A stretch of 64,000 nt of DNA from Marsupella aquatica (taxonomy: Eukaryota > Marchantiophyta), in the NCBI GenBank assembly GCA_973895155.1, contig OZ316895.1, positions 19,344,001 through 19,408,000 of the forward strand, in the 5' to 3' direction. The position numbers were made by a program, and so were the translations under genes. This document shows positions 47,201 to 60,148 of the stretch, piece after piece (position 1 is the first letter of the stretch; the number at the start of each line of letters is the position of its first letter). Under the pieces are notes generated by a model. That model saw only the letters and a program-made list of their open reading frames with translations, searched no databases and was not told the origin of the DNA.

Positions 47201-50200
47201 AAATGACCTGTGAGCTTCTCCAGTGAGATGACAGCAACAATGTTGCGCCATCCGATAGCCAAGGGTGGGCAATTAGAGTAGGCACGTAAAGGCCCGGGAA
47301 GCCTTCTGGGTCAGGTAGATTCACAACAGGAACCTGAAACACACTGCATGCTTTAATATTGAACAAGAATTGGTCTCGATACGACTGTAAGGGTGTCCAG
47401 GCAACAAGAAAACGTGCTGAGCTTACGTTTGTAAAGCGGATTGTTCAATAAAAAGTGAGCATCATCATCATGAAGCAAACTCGGCATAAGATTGCTTCAT
47501 AAAGTTTGGACTATCAGACATCCAAATTGCATAGCTTGCGTATCTAACATGAATAAATATGCTTTCGTTCCACTTCACTAATGTAAAAACACATAAAGCG
47601 GGACTGACCACGTCTTTCATGGGGAGCTGTGACGTGGGAACTCCTCCTGCCGGCCAGGAAATGGCGTGCAATGAGTTTGTTGCAGAGTGCGCTCCACTGT
47701 CAACAGCAGCTTTTGCAGACAAAAATACTAGAAGCTTCCCATCTGGACTGCACATTAAAAATAACGTTATCGCTTAGGCAAGGCGTCGTGCTGAAAAATG
47801 AATTTCTAACCAGGTTTCCATAATTTTTGTTGAGTCCTCCTACATCCGCTTCCGGATGACCATGCAGGTTCCTCCAACGCGCTACTACATTTTTAAAGCA
47901 GGTACTGTATTTAACAAATTAGAGCAACGATCATTCCAATCAAAGCGTATCATAGTGACCTGAAACGTGGTGTAAGGGCGCTGCTTATTTCCCCTGTAAG
48001 CTTCACAGGAGCTGGAGTAGGTTGAGACTCATCCCTGCACGTAAAGCAAATTTCCCTCATGATGAGTTTTTATGACGACTTCCCTATTTTGGGTTCCTTG
48101 GTACTACTTAAATAATGAATTTGTATCATCCAGACGAAGTTGAAGCTCGGATGGACCGAGCCCGTGAACTATGCAAAAACCCCATTGGACCGTAACACCT
48201 ACAGCTTCACTCGTTGACACCCTTCTCCTTTCCAATTTTATAAACAGAAATTGTCCACCGTATATCTCCCTTCATATCCAGCGATATCGGCGGTGCTTGG
48301 ACTTGTTAAAAGCAGCTCGGAAAGATCGTTCCAACGGGTCTAATATCTCTCGATTTCATGAAGAACTGAGAGACCTATGAACTTATGAAGATGAGTCGAT
48401 CACTCACTGTCCGCAATTCGTGCTCTCAAAAGTTTTTGAGCAGCTAACTTCGACATTTTGTATCTCCCTCGTATCCAATGTAATCGGCTGTTTTTGGAAA
48501 GATCTTTCTAATGAGCCTAATGTCGTCAAATTTCATCGAGAATTGCAAGACCTGCAAATCTCCAAAGGTGACTGTTCGTTTTCTTATCACATTTCACTCA
48601 TTAGTGTAACATATGCTATATGAGCAGAAAATAGGCTTTCGCTGCAGTCCATCTCTGCAGTCTATCAGAGCGTCTTGGCAACCATGGAGGTCCATTCGGG
48701 CTTCAATTTCCATTCAGACGGGCCATAATTTTTACAGGCTTTCACATCGGCCAGACTTCTCAAAACAATAATGAAAACACTTCCGGGCTGACTGTGTAGC
48801 TCATTTGGGAGATACTGACATTATTTTACACAAATACCCATCTTTGATATTCAAACTAGTCGTATATCCATTTCGGAACTTGTCCAGCAAAATGAGTGTC
48901 CAGAGAGTATGCAGGATTGACCTGGTACCAGACGGTGCTTCAACTGCATAGAGGGCACAGGGCCTGTTGTAACAATATTTCATTCCCAGCTTCCTTGTGG
49001 TGCTAAAGTTTGAGGCATAGGATGTCCAACCCACAAATACCAAATACTGCTCTCCTTCACCGTCAGGGGGAGGTGGTGCCCACACGACTTGGCCGACACT
49101 GACATCTTTTGGAATCCCTTCAACAACCTGCACACCACCACTGCAAACAGGGCTGTTTAAGTACAGGGATAGTCAGTCGAAAACTAGCGAGATTTCATAT
49201 AATATTGAAAAGATTGACAAATCAATCTGTGCTATCAGACACTGTAAGAGAATCAGCTGTGAGCAGCAGTACCAAATCTTGCTCCCACAAACCCTTCTAC
49301 AAAATTCCAACTACCTCATCTCTGACTGCTTTCCAGTAGTTATCTTCAAAATGTCTGGCCATACCTTCCCAAACTAGCCACAAATAAAACCGGCCGCCTC
49401 TTGCCAGAGTAGGATTCACCCCAATCTTCTAGCCAATCTCCTTGCCCTTTCCAAGTCCCTGCATCTACTTCACCCTCTGACTTGCTACTCTGCCCTGTCG
49501 AGAAGAGAGACTGGCCAAACAATGGGCGAGACGGAAGTGGTTCCTCTGCAACATAAGCTATATGTTCTTCATCGTGGCTCCAGGACACACCTTCAAACCT
49601 GGAAAGGAACATCAGAGCACAACTTCTCAGCCCCTAGTACAGCACAATGCGTCGATCCATTAGATCCTAGATACAACGTTGCGTCACACTTATTGTAGAA
49701 TCAATCTTGCTCGTCTTTAAGGACGGTAAACAAGTCACATACCAGCCGTCGGCATATACGGAACCATGGACAGAAGATGGAACATGTAGGTCCTTCAGGA
49801 GCTGTCCAGGACCCCAGATTTCAAGCTTCACGGCACATGCACCATCCTTGACAATTGGGTCTGCTTTCCGGACTATCAAAAGTTTTGTGCCCGATGGAGA
49901 GGGAACAATCAGTAATGCTCCACTTAATTCGAATGGAAATGGTGACCAGTGATAATCGGCCGGATTACTGGCTACGTCTGGTATGTATACAGTAGAAATG
50001 AAAGTCCGCTTGGCATTTGCATGAAGGTTGATTTGGCTCATGGCTACCACAACATCCACGCCTCCACTCCCTGCATTCCACAGAGAGATACTCAGACCTT
50101 GTCAGATCACAGATTGATTCGAAACGTTGAAAGCTCTTCATTGAGTGCCCTATCAATATCGGGTTGTAAGGATCTTTTCCATGAAATGCGGAGCTGCGTT

Positions 50201-50455
50201 AATGAGAAAATCAGAATGATGTTTGAAGCAGTCATCCCAATTTCATAGATCACGGATCTCTATTCTTTAGAAATTGGCAAAAAACTGCGCTAACCTTTCC
50301 GAGATGAGCTCGTCCATGCCTTGTCAATGTTAGGGATAGAATAAAATGCCTGCAGCAATTCAGCCTCTTTCCCTTCGAGTACTTCGCTCTTGGTTCCCAC
50401 CCCAGACGTCGCACTCTTCTCAGTTGACTGATCCATAGATGGACGAGAACCTAGG
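44284..50455 (-). CDS. AARE: Acylamino-acid-releasing enzyme (acylaminoacyl-peptidase), 16 coding exons, 772 aa
   Basis: A serine peptidase of the prolyl oligopeptidase family (S9) that removes N-acylated residues from peptides. The chosen Met is at 50436. Exon ends: 50295, 50070-49743, 49598-49365, 49140-48922, 48034-47960, 47747-47609, 47333-47182, 47094-47015, 46804-46677, 46490-46406, 46132-45928, 45749-45689, 45269-45147, 44879-44682, 44557-44489, 44364-44284. All phases join. The propeller part has WSPFPFELSGALLIVPSPSG, SVGQVVWAP and DGKLLVFLSA. The hydrolase part has VVLHGGPHSV, VNYRGSLGFG, the nucleophile in GGSHGG, the Asp in LLGAQD and the His in DDVHSIDR. Exon 13 ends with a GC donor (CAG|GCGAGA). 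The stop comes right after DVHSIDR, so about 20 residues usual at the C-terminus are absent or lie in an unseen exon. The exon at 50455 opens in frame upstream of Met, so a 5' exon may exist. Confidence 0.93.
48255..48562. repeat. Imperfect direct repeat in an intron of the peptidase gene
   Basis: Two copies (about 48255-48378 and 48463-48562) share GTATATCTCCCTTCATATCC/GTATCTCCCTCGTATCC, GGAAAGATCNTTC and the ATTTCATNNAGAA blocks. They lie in the 887-nt intron between exons 4 and 5. Confidence 0.65.
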
Positions 50456-51779
50456 CTGTAAAAGTGCAAGACACAGATCAATTGTGTATGTCGAAATACC
50501 ATAATGTTACTGCAGGCAGGGCCAACCGCGATGTATGAAATTGTAAAACATTCATCTATGCTTTCCGTTGAATATTATCATAAGGGCCTCGGCATTTTCA
50601 TCACAGTGTGTATGACACTCAGAAAATTAGTACGGATGCCAATATGTGCAAAGTGACCCATAGCATGACAGTCGGCATCCTTAACGATTTGACAAGCAAG
50701 ACACACGTCAAGACGCTACATGCCGGCACAAAATGGTGCAGGGGATTCAAGTTTAGACTTTCCCAACTCTCTATGCAAAACACAAACCAACAAAACATTA
50801 AGGGGTGAAACGAAAACTCTGAGCATGCTCCAAAAATAAGATTGAAGTACTTTAAAAATCGTTCATTTCGGAATGGGGCACTGCCAATGCAGAATGCCCA
50901 TAATGCCATCGGAGGAATCCAATTTGAGGTGGACGGTCTATTGAAGACCTCTGGAACTTCAAGGCAAGGCCACTACAGGGATGAATAAAACCTCAAGAAA
51001 CAAAACTGTTCGCATTGTAATAAGCATTTAAAAATTGGTAGTAAACTCTGATGGATACCCGGGATTGCTCACTTCAAAGGCGGGCACAGCCAGGGCCGAA
51101 TGGCTGTAATCTGATCGGAGTAATTCAAATACAGTCTAGTTTTGCAAAAATAATACAATATTGTAGTAAACTTCGACAGACGTACGACTTCGTTCATTCC
51201 AAAAGGAGAGATAGCAAATGCGGAATGCGAATGCTGTGGAGGAATTAAAACTTGTGGTGAAAATTTAACCCACACCAGTAGCCTATAGCCACGTTACAAT
51301 CGAAAAACACATCCACAAAATCACCAATGCGTGCAACGGAACAAATTGTAGCAAATTATTTTCGTGAACCGATGCTGTCACCCACTGGTGGCTACCGCAC
51401 TCGCGATATCAAGTAGAGCCTGTAAATTTGCAAAGGCGATAAATATTGTCGCTACTCAAAAATCGACTCTGCGTCCCAATCGCCATGCCCAAATCCAAGA
51501 CAGAAGAAAGCGTGGACGCCTTTCATCCGATGAGGGACCTAATACGGACTCCCAACGCGCCTTCCCTTTCTGCCCGCGCCATAAACTTGTGAAGTTCAAG
51601 CCTACTCACATTGGAAATCACGTGAAGAATTTTGAAAGACTTATTTGCTAGTAGACAAATGTCTCTTTCCTTCCTTCCGGAACCTTGAACCTCACCACGG
51701 AGCAATCAACCCATCCGGACAGGGAACACCAACTCAATGCGAGAAGAAATTTCAAAACAGCAGTACCATGAGATTCGAG

Positions 51780-51949
51780 AGGATCTTCCTGAGAGCCGAG
51801 CACCGGCAGTGTTGGTGCCACAAGTTGGCAGTTGTAGACGAAGATGCCGAGTGCCTTTCCTTCGTGCGAGCGCGAGGGGGGCGAGTGAAAATGCCAGAAG
51901 GGAGAAGAGGGGCCGGGCGACGAAAAGCGGGCGAGAGAATGGAGAGCAT
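51780..51949 (-). other. Possible 5' exon of the peptidase gene with a presequence-like start
   Basis: A GC-rich minus-strand frame reads MLSILSPAFRRPAPLLPSG from 51949, rich in Arg, Ser and Pro and lacking acids in the first 25 residues, as in organelle presequences. A weak GT donor in the right phase (CCG|GTGCTC) would join it to 50455. The distance (1.3 kb) and the weak donor leave this open. It could equally be 5' untranslated sequence. Confidence 0.25.
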
Positions 51950-51991
51950 GCCCTTACGCCAGTCGTTGCGGCACAATCCATAGAATTGTAA

Positions 51992-52187
51992 GGAGGTAGA
52001 GCTTCAGTGTCGAAGTTTCATGCCCGATAATATTATATGATGAATTCTTGTTCCCACGGCAAACCAGTTGGTAGATACACCGAAATTGGAAACGCATCTC
52101 TTCTTACGTCACACGAGCTTGAATGTATATTCTTTAAATATTATGTTAATATATGTCAAAAATCATGGAATCTAAAGCCCCGATGGA
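51992..52187. other. Intergenic, no gene
   Basis: Likely upstream region of the peptidase gene. No recognised element. Confidence 0.3.
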
Positions 52188-52325
52188 CCCATCCCCATGG
52201 ACTCGATCAGGCGAGTGTTGCTACTACACGGAACCGGTTGTGAATCATAGTTGACACCCATCCCCATGGACTCCATCAGGCGAGTGTTTCTTTTACACGG
52301 AACCTGTCGTGAATCAAAGTTGACT
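52188..52325. repeat. Tandem duplication of about 69 bp
   Basis: Two adjacent units, each with CCCATCCCCATGGACTC, CAGGCGAGTGTT and ACACGGAACC followed by GTGAATCA and AGTTGAC, with a few differences. Confidence 0.85.
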
Positions 52326-53130
52326 ACTTTGACTACCTTGTGAAGAAAAGTAGTCAAGACGTCATCATGTTTTTAGAAAATGAACTCCATTCAGTGTAAT
52401 GGCTCAGCAGATCGAGAAGAATGGGGTTTCTTTATCTTGAAGCTCCAATCTATCCAATTGAAAGCAAACAAAATGGATCAATGACCTGGAAGATGTGATT
52501 GAAAACACTTGCACCACTCCATCACGGATTCGAGCCGGCTGCTTAACAAAATTGTCAAGTCATCATGAACTTCACAAGTACATAACATATTTTCGGACCC
52601 CACTAGAGGTCAGTCGTGGAACTCGACTACCTTAACACTTAGCTCCGGCGTCGCTGACTCCGACGCCGAGCTCCCTTATGGTCCAGGCCCGGATAGGCCA
52701 TCCGGGGAGGACTTAGCATGGGGAGACTTGTGGGCAATGAGATGTGGCACTGGCGAGACAAGGGGCCAAGCTGGGGACACAAACTAAGGACTTGGACTAG
52801 CCTATGGCTGGTCGGGTCAAGGGGAAATGGGCCGGGCTCAAAGATGGCCGTCCGCACCGTCGGATGGACTTTGAGTTCTGAGGGCTTGGGAGTGAGCTCC
52901 TCTTGGGCCCAAGGCCAATGGAGTTGACACCATTGGCAAGGGACGCTTGGGGCGCAAGTTGTGGCCCGATCCGGGTTGGGCCGGTCGGGGGCCCCGAGCG
53001 GCGATCAGACTTGAGGGCCTAGGCATGAGCACTGGGTCGGCCTAGTCACAACGGGCTAAGGCACTCCGCTTGCGGATGCCTATCAAGAAAGTTATGGGCG
53101 TTGCTAGTTGGTGGCGCGCCCATTAAGCGC
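52326..53130. other. Region upstream of, or including, the start of the gypsy LTR
   Basis: GC-rich from about 52640. The true LTR start could not be fixed because no second full LTR is present in the window. Confidence 0.3.
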
Positions 53131-54096
53131 GATGGGATCCGGGTTGGGGGCCAAATGTTTAGGGACCAAAGCTGGTCCGGGGTTGGCAGGTCTCCAGAAG
53201 CATATATGAGGGGAGTGATGTCTCCCTGGGGGCTAAGGCCGAGCCGAAGTCGTGAGCCGCAGCGGTCGCGACACTAAGGGAAACCGCCAAATGGAAATGG
53301 CGATATCTCCCCAACGGGAAGTCCGTTGGAGGACTTCTTGGGTGCGTTGGAAATCTCTTAAGGAGGGCTATGCCCTCCTGAGCTCAGATGAATCCGGGGG
53401 TGCCATGGGTTCCCGTGGTTTGTGGGTGTTAGCTCGCCCGCTTGCCAAAGCCGGCCGAATAGTAGCCAAGCCGCGTTCGGCCTTCCAAGGGAACTTGCAT
53501 TGGGGAGGCAAGGCCAAGTAGGTATGGAGGCTGAGTCCCAAGGGCGCTCGGTCCCTAGACCATCAGTGGGGCAAATCGGGAGCGGTTGTTAGAGTCGGGG
53601 CCGTTCTGGTCCCGGCGTGTTGAGACAAGCTTTTGGACAAGCTACGCTATTTGGGCCATGAGCATGTCCTGAGGTCAGGGCGGTCAGTTGGTGATGGATA
53701 GGTACGAGGGGGAACCCGGGCCGCGCCCAAAGAAGGAGCTGTCCTGGACGGACAGCGGGCGTGGGTTCTGGTTCCGGCTTATGGCATCGGGAGGACCTAT
53801 CGCTGACCTATTTATCAACGTCTGTTGAGCTTGAGTTAGGAGGCTAGACTTGGCGAGTTCTAGATCCGGAGGGGTTACTTACCGAGGTGCTTGGTTGCTT
53901 GTGCAGACTGTGAGGACTGTTGAGTAGCGGTCATGTAGGTGAGCAAGTGCGGCTTCGTATGGGAGGGGCTGCAGGTAGTGCTAGAAGCACTGAGATGCTT
54001 GCTCGAGGTATTCCGTGGAGGCGTTCGGGCACTAAGGACACTTAGACGCAAATGCTGGGATTGGTGAGGGCGCTGGGTGGCTAGGTCCACCACTTG
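53131..54096 (+). repeat. 5' LTR (minimum extent) of a Ty3/gypsy element
   Basis: The right border is set by the primer site at 54097. The body is homologous to 30660-31180. A TATA-like CATATATGAGG lies near 53199, in the same place as in the other copy. The left border is only a minimum; homology becomes unclear before 53131. Confidence 0.65.
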
Positions 54097-54108
54097 TGGT
54101 ATCAGAGC
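54097..54108 (+). promoter_or_regulatory. Primer binding site for initiator Met tRNA
   Basis: TGGTATCAGAGC is complementary to the 3' end of plant initiator tRNA-Met, the usual primer of plant LTR retrotransposons. It lies 131 bp before the gag ATG. Confidence 0.9.
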
Positions 54109-54239
54109 GATTGCCGGCATAGACACCGGGCCGGGGTCGTGCTAAGTCGGAATCCAAAAATCTTAACGGATTTTTGCGGGGACTTAGTGCTTCAACGTGC
54201 CCGATGGGTTGACTGCGGGCAGATTCGGTCGCTGGGGAC

Positions 54240-57200
54240 ATGGCAAAAAACACTCGCGCAAAGAGTGGCAAGCAGGTTCCCCCCACCAAGGGGAGAGCCC
54301 AAGTTCACGATGAACAAAAGGAGGACGGGTCGACTTCCCTAGACAAACGTTACAAGCAAGATGAAGAAGATGCAATGGCCGAACCGTCGACCACTGCGGC
54401 AAACAAGTCGAGTGCAGAGCGCCGTCAAATTAAAGGGAAGGAGGCGGCGGATCCTTCAGAGGATGGGTCAGATGACGATGACTCCGACGCAACCGCAAGC
54501 GATGACAACGCTGAAGCTGAGACAGAGGAAGAGGGTCAGGACCCGGAAGAGGAACTGATCCCAGCCTTGAGAGGGTTGAACGTGGAACCAGAGGATGATG
54601 CCAAGCCGGACATCATTGTGGATAATTTGACCAAGCAGAACCAGGATGACGCGGGTGATACCTCAATCCCGGGAGGTCATGGTGCTCGCAAGACGCGGGG
54701 GGTGTCACCAAAATCCACAAGAGAACCTAAGGACAGGTGGCCTGCAAAGGAAAGACGGTTGGAGGACCGCCCTCGTACAACCCGCAAGGGCCCAGCCGCT
54801 GACGACGGTCTGGGTCCGTTGACTCAAGACCAACGACTCATCTATGAGCAGTTGGAACACAACAAGGGGGCCCAGATTAAGTACTTACTTAGTCTGGGTA
54901 GTCAGAGTGCGTCGCATCCCGAGGGGGGAATGGTAGTTGGACGGAGTATGTTCCAGGTGAACCAGCTACCGACTCCTCCAACTTATGATGGGGCCTACAA
55001 ACAAAGTGGACAAAAGTTCCTGAGTTGGCTCTCCACGATGGAGATTCATCTCCAAGCGTGCGTTAAGCGTTCCACTTGGGCTACCGCAACCGCTCCTTAC
55101 CTGAAGGACTATGCCTTGACTTGGTACAAGAATGGAAGAAGTCACGAGAGGACTCCTCCTTGCCGTTAACTTGGGAAAACTTGGTTGAGGGTCTCCGTGC
55201 TCATGTTACCACTAAATACCCCGAGTGGCACGCTCAGAAATGTGTAACGGAGATGAGCTTCAGGGGTGATATCCAAAAGTTCATCACTTATTACCAAAAT
55301 CAGTTGGCGTGTATCCCGGCGGGATAAGAGACCCTGCATACACAGCTTCACAACTTTATCGTGAAGCTCCCGCCGTTGCTCAGGGAAAAGTTGCAAGAAA
55401 AGCGTCATGAGTTCAAAACACTTTCTGACGCCTTCGACAAGGCCACTAGTTGGTGAATAACCGACCGGACTTGGCGAAGGTGGGTGGCAAGGGATCCGAG
55501 GAGGAAGCTGGGAAAGCAAAAGGTCCCGAGAATAAGCGTAAGCAACTTGAGGGGGCGGGGGCCGGTGGTTCGGATCCCCAGCCCTAGAATGGAGAAGCTA
55601 AGCGAAACCGGAAGGCCGACAACTTTAAGAAAGGAGCCTCATCGGCACAGAAAGCAAAGAAGCAGGCGACCATGGAGCAGAGGCGGGCTGAAGGTTCGTG
55701 CTTCACATGTGGCGCCATGGGCCATCAAAGTAAGGATTGTTCCACGAAAGGTGGCAAGCCAAGCGGAGATGGTGGAGGGCAGAAGAGCATTAAGGTAAGT
55801 ATCGCTCTAACTGAACCCTTAGTAGCTGACAAGGTCCCTGTAGGGGATGTCCCTGACGGAGAGAGGGTGTTGTTGCGAGAGAAGATACCTAAAGTTAAGA
55901 CAAGGGATCCTGAAAAACTGATTTTTGTGAATGTCACTTCTAACGGTAATCTGGGTGTTGCTTTGGTGGATACAAGCGTGACCGCCTGCTTTGTCTTGGG
56001 GTGGACGTGCAAGAGTTGTTACAACCGTTAGTGTGCAAGTTCGCCAACAACACGAAGGGGATAGTGTCAAGAGTAGTGCATAGACTTCGGGTAGAGGTCA
56101 TAGGCGAACAACAAAATTTTGTTAGTCAGGAGATGTTCTATGTTCTAGACGGTCTAGCCGTAGACTTCATTTTGTCGATAGGTTATCTCAGAAAGCACAA
56201 TGTTACCTTGAAACCGGGGGGTGAGGTGCTCCATTTTCCCAATAAGGGCGGTGAGCCCATCGTTGTACACGAAATTACCGAAAATAAAGAAAGATTTTTT
56301 AAAGTAAGTAAAGTGTCGTGAATGTCTTCGTGTGTATCGGCGAAGCAATGGTGGAAAGACTTCAAGGGTGGACATGAATGTTTCTTCTTTCATCTCCACC
56401 CAACTAAGGAGGCTGCGTCGCAGCCAAAGGTCAAGTTAGCTAAGGTCGGGCCCGACTGCGGTCAAATTCCTGAAATTTTAGCGGAATTCAACGACGTGCT
56501 CTCACAGAAGCTACCTAAAGGTTTACCCCCGTGAAGAGAAGTGGATCACCAAGTTGAGTTGGAGCCGGGATCGGCTCCTCAGGCTAAAGCTCCTTATCGT
56601 CTGAACCTGAACGAGCGAATGATGTTGAAGAACGCCTTGGAAGAGTTGATCGACCAAGGGTTCATTCGCCCTAGTAAGAGTCCTTACGGGGCGCCCGCGC
56701 TGTTTGTGTCCAAAAAGGATGGTACTTTGAGATTGTGCGTAGATTACCGGGCCCTCAATAAGCAGACGGTAAAGAACAAGTACCCATTACCTCATATGGA
56801 TGACCTCTTCGATTGCCTCTCCGGGGCTAAGAAGTTTTCAAAGGTGGACTTGCAGTCTGGGTATTACCAGATCCGCATGGCTAAGGGAGACAAGTATAAG
56901 ACCGCGATGCGCACAAGGTTAAGATCCTATGAGTTTTTGGTTATGCCGTTCGGGTTGTGTAATGCAACCGCAATGTTCATGAAGATGATGAATACCATCT
57001 TTCATGACTTGTTGGACCAAGGAGTGGTCGTCTTTATTGACGACATCCTAATCTACTCGAAAACGTTGGAGGAGCATGAACAGTTGCTCAGAGAAGTGTT
57101 CTCTCGCCTTTGTAAAGCTCGTCTCTTTGCTAAACCTAGCAAGTGCGAGTTTGTGATGAACGAGATTCAGTTCCTCGGCCATACCTTTACCCCAGAAGGG

Positions 57201-57454
57201 ATTACGCCTAGTCAGGACAAGCTTAAGGAGATCAAAGAATGGGAGCGTCCATCCAATGTAAGGCAAGTTAGAGCCTTCTTAGGATTTACGGGGTTCTATC
57301 GGAGATACATGAAAGACTATGCGAGGATCGCGAGGCCCCTCAATGCGCTAATGTTGAAAAACAAAGTGTTTGTGTGGACACAAGATTGCGAGTTAGCATT
57401 CCTAGAACTTAAGCGGTTAATGATAACGCCGCCGGTGACACTCCAAATGCAATG
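54240..57454 (+). pseudogene. Ty3/gypsy gag-pol, 3'-truncated and with several breaks
   Basis: Gag starts at ATG 54240. It has an acidic N-terminal region, then TPPTYDGAYKQSGQKFLSWL, a frameshift near 55130, FITYYQNQLA and a TAA at about 55325. The CX2CX4HX4C knuckle CFTCGAMGHQSKDC lies at 55699-55740. The protease active-site region reads GVALVDTS, lacking the Gly of DTG, followed by another frame change near 56000. A stop at 56321 and a TGA at 56532-56534 precede the reverse transcriptase, which is intact from 56541: RPSKSPYGAPALFVSKKDG, LCVDYRALN, KVDLQSGYYQI, MPFGLCNA, FIDD at 57033-57044 and the start of the RNase H linker (RAFLGFTGFYRRYMKDYA). It ends at 57454. RNase H, integrase and 3' LTR are absent. 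Confidence 0.92.
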
Positions 57455-59470
57455 AAGAGCCTTTGAGAACATGACCATTGTCTCTAAACTTTCAACTGAT
57501 GATCAACCATCCAAGAGATATGGAGAATTGAACGAGCTCTGCAAAATTGCTTCTTTGTCTTATAGATTTTGTTTGGTTGTATAGTAGGATATGTTGAAGC
57601 CAACATATTTTGGCATCCGTACCAAGCAAATAGATGGATTTGTGATGGATAAGGGATTTCTCTTGTAAGTCCACAGGAGGATCAACGAGGGCTTGTCATG
57701 AAGGATTTCTTGAAGACAGGATGCCCGACAGGATGTGCATTCGAAACATTGGCATCCTCATCATTCAGCTCGTTGTGTCTCATTTTGTGACAAGCAGTTG
57801 GAACGGGAGATGTCATAAGAAATGTGGCTACGTGTCATGGAGCTGCCTGATCAGCCGCTTGATTCTTTGTCATGCCCGTCACTTCTTGCTTATCCTATTC
57901 AGATCGAAGAGTCAAAGATGGAAGCTTTTATGAGATGAAGACATGGGATGTTTTCCAATTTGGATGGTGATACTCACATAAGTTGGGCCTGCACAAGTAA
58001 TAGTGCGTAGGCTCTGTCTTAGTCTGCAATTATAATGCTCCTCTGTTGTGGACCAATGGATAAGAAGCGCTATCGAGCATACAATTCTTAATTGCGGAAG
58101 TTTTACAAAATTAGTTTGGAGACTTTGATAGAATTCTTTGGCCACCAAGGTAATCACAGGAGTCCAAAAGAGCATTAACTTTCCGAGTCGGACAACTGCA
58201 ATTGCACCAGGCCCAGGTGCACTTGTCTAGAGGATCGCTTGTTGTTTCTTACTGGGCTGTTTCCTACTTGTCTCTTATTGTAATGCATCTTCTATGTACT
58301 GCAATTTGAGACTTATTTCCCCTTTTCAAAAAGCTCTGCACGAAACTACAATGTTCAGTTATCAAATCAAAGGAGAGCAACACGAAATTTAAAAAGCTCT
58401 GGACAAACAGGTTTACTCGTGTCTGAGGTGTGTGTGTCCAGTGAACGTGATGGAAACATTTTGACATTCTTAGCTTTTAAAAATTTTAGCTAATGTCACA
58501 AAACAAAACCTATTTTGATAGCACAATGTTGTACAATTTTTGACAGTCCACCACCCAGCGAGATAGTAGCTTCTAATAATATTAGCTTTATCTCACTAGT
58601 ATCTCTATAATTGTAATTGCATGCCTATAGAGTCACGGCTAGCAGTTTCACTCTGGCAATTGGCAGGGTTTCTAGTATCCCAGTCCTTTTGGCTGAAAAA
58701 ATTCATATCTTTGTTCAAAGAAAAAACAAATTTACACACATTCCTTGGATCAACAAGGGGTCCACGGACTAATTTCAAAATTTGAGTGACGTCTTGGCGA
58801 CTTACTCTACAGGGTCGTCAATGTAGTCAATTTTTAGCACAGTAAACCTTACCTTTAAATTTGGCAGATTGGGTTGATTTATTTGTAAAGCGCGTGGACC
58901 TCCGTTTAAGTTGAAATGTAAGTTGAATGTTTCCAGCATGGTCTTTGATGTCCAATCTATTGCCTGACAAAGTTTGAGACTTTTTTAAAAATCATTTGCT
59001 TCATTTTTGATGAACACTAAGAATTCAAATATTATAAATCATGATTTTACTTTACACTTGGAAATTTTCATGCGGGTCTATTGAAAACAAATGTTTCTGA
59101 GTAATGACATGATGTCTTGATATCTTCAGGTTTAGGGTAGTCAAAGACCTGTTTGGTAATGTAACTGAAACTGGTTGGGACAGTTAGGAAACAGTTTACA
59201 GGTTGCATTTTCAGTCAAAAGTGCAAACAACATTATCTGAGTCAAATTAAATATTTTGAGCAAGTCCATTCAAGCCGGCCTTTTGCTCAATGTCCTTTTG
59301 CCCATGGGGAATGCTACTATGACCAAAAGAGTAGATACTCAGTTAATGTACAGGTGGTCTATGATCATAGGTGGCAAATAATATATATGTTCTTAGGTGG
59401 GTCAATGCAACCATACGTGTTAATTCCAGTTTTTTCAACATCTTGCACTTTGGTTAGTTTTCATTAAATA
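57455..59470. other. No gene recognised
   Basis: AT-rich sequence between the truncated gypsy element and the Harbinger nuclease. Upstream exons of the nuclease might lie here, but none could be read with confidence. Confidence 0.35.
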
Positions 59471-59490
59471 TTTGCCTTTCCATTTTTCAG

Positions 59491-59801
59491 GAATGCCTGG
59501 CTCATGCTCAGACTTGACCTGCTTAAGGAAATCACCCTTGTGGAAGTTATGCACAGATGTAAACAGTAACAATGTGTTCAGTGATGGTCAATACATATTG
59601 GGTGACAACGGGTACCAGGCTTTACCTCATGCTGTTTGTGCATTCAATAGAGCAAACATTGTACGTGATAAAGAGGATTTCAACACTTGTGTGGCAAAGT
59701 GCCGTGTTACCAATGAGCATTGCATTGTCGTCCTAAAATCTCGGTGGCATTCTTTGAAAGAGGTTAGAACCCAGCTGAACAAGAATAAAGATAGTGCCTA
59801 G
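59491..59801 (+). pseudogene. PIF/Harbinger-type nuclease fragment (DDE_4 family)
   Basis: After a TTTTTCAG acceptor the frame reads GMPGSCSDLTCLRKSPLW, then GQYILGDNGYQALPH and later FNTCVAKCRVTNEH with VVLKSRWHSL. These are the 'PGS.hDs...S.l' (first Asp), 'yllGD.aY' (second Asp) and 'R..vE...G.lK.Rw' (Glu; here NEH) motifs of Harbinger nucleases. About 100 residues are present against about 350 in full proteins. The exon upstream of PGSCSD, with the GxxDG-type motif, was not found. It may be an exon of a larger gene or a truncated copy. Confidence 0.75.
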
Positions 59802-59987
59802 CTGGTTACATTGGATTACTCTATGTGGCAAGTTACATAATTATGTTATTTCTCAGAATGATGAATGGACAGAAGAATATGTGTCTCTATATTTACCAGA
59901 TCTCTAGAGGAATGAAGATGTTTGAGGACAATGTGGTTCTGGCAGGGTGTCTAGAAGGGGCATAGTGACAGCAGGTTATGCCTTGCT

Positions 59988-60148
59988 TGTGAGTGAGGGT
60001 CATGGACCATGCCCTCACATTCAATCAATGACCTGGACGCTTCCAATACTCACTCGAACAGTGACATGCTTGCTTGTGAGGGTCATGGACCATGCCCTCA
60101 CATTCAATCAACGACCTGGACGCTTCCAATACTCACTTGAGCAGTGAC
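59988..60148. repeat. Tandem duplication of about 80 bp
   Basis: Two units, each with GAGGGTCATGGACCATGCCC, TCACATTCAATCAA, GACCTGGACGCTTCC and CAGTGACATGCT, differing at only a few positions. Confidence 0.9.

Noticed and set aside
51645-51991. Plus-strand ORFs of 84 and 112 aa upstream of the peptidase gene
   Set aside because: They overlap several other GC-rich open frames on both strands. Arg/Gly-rich composition follows from base content.
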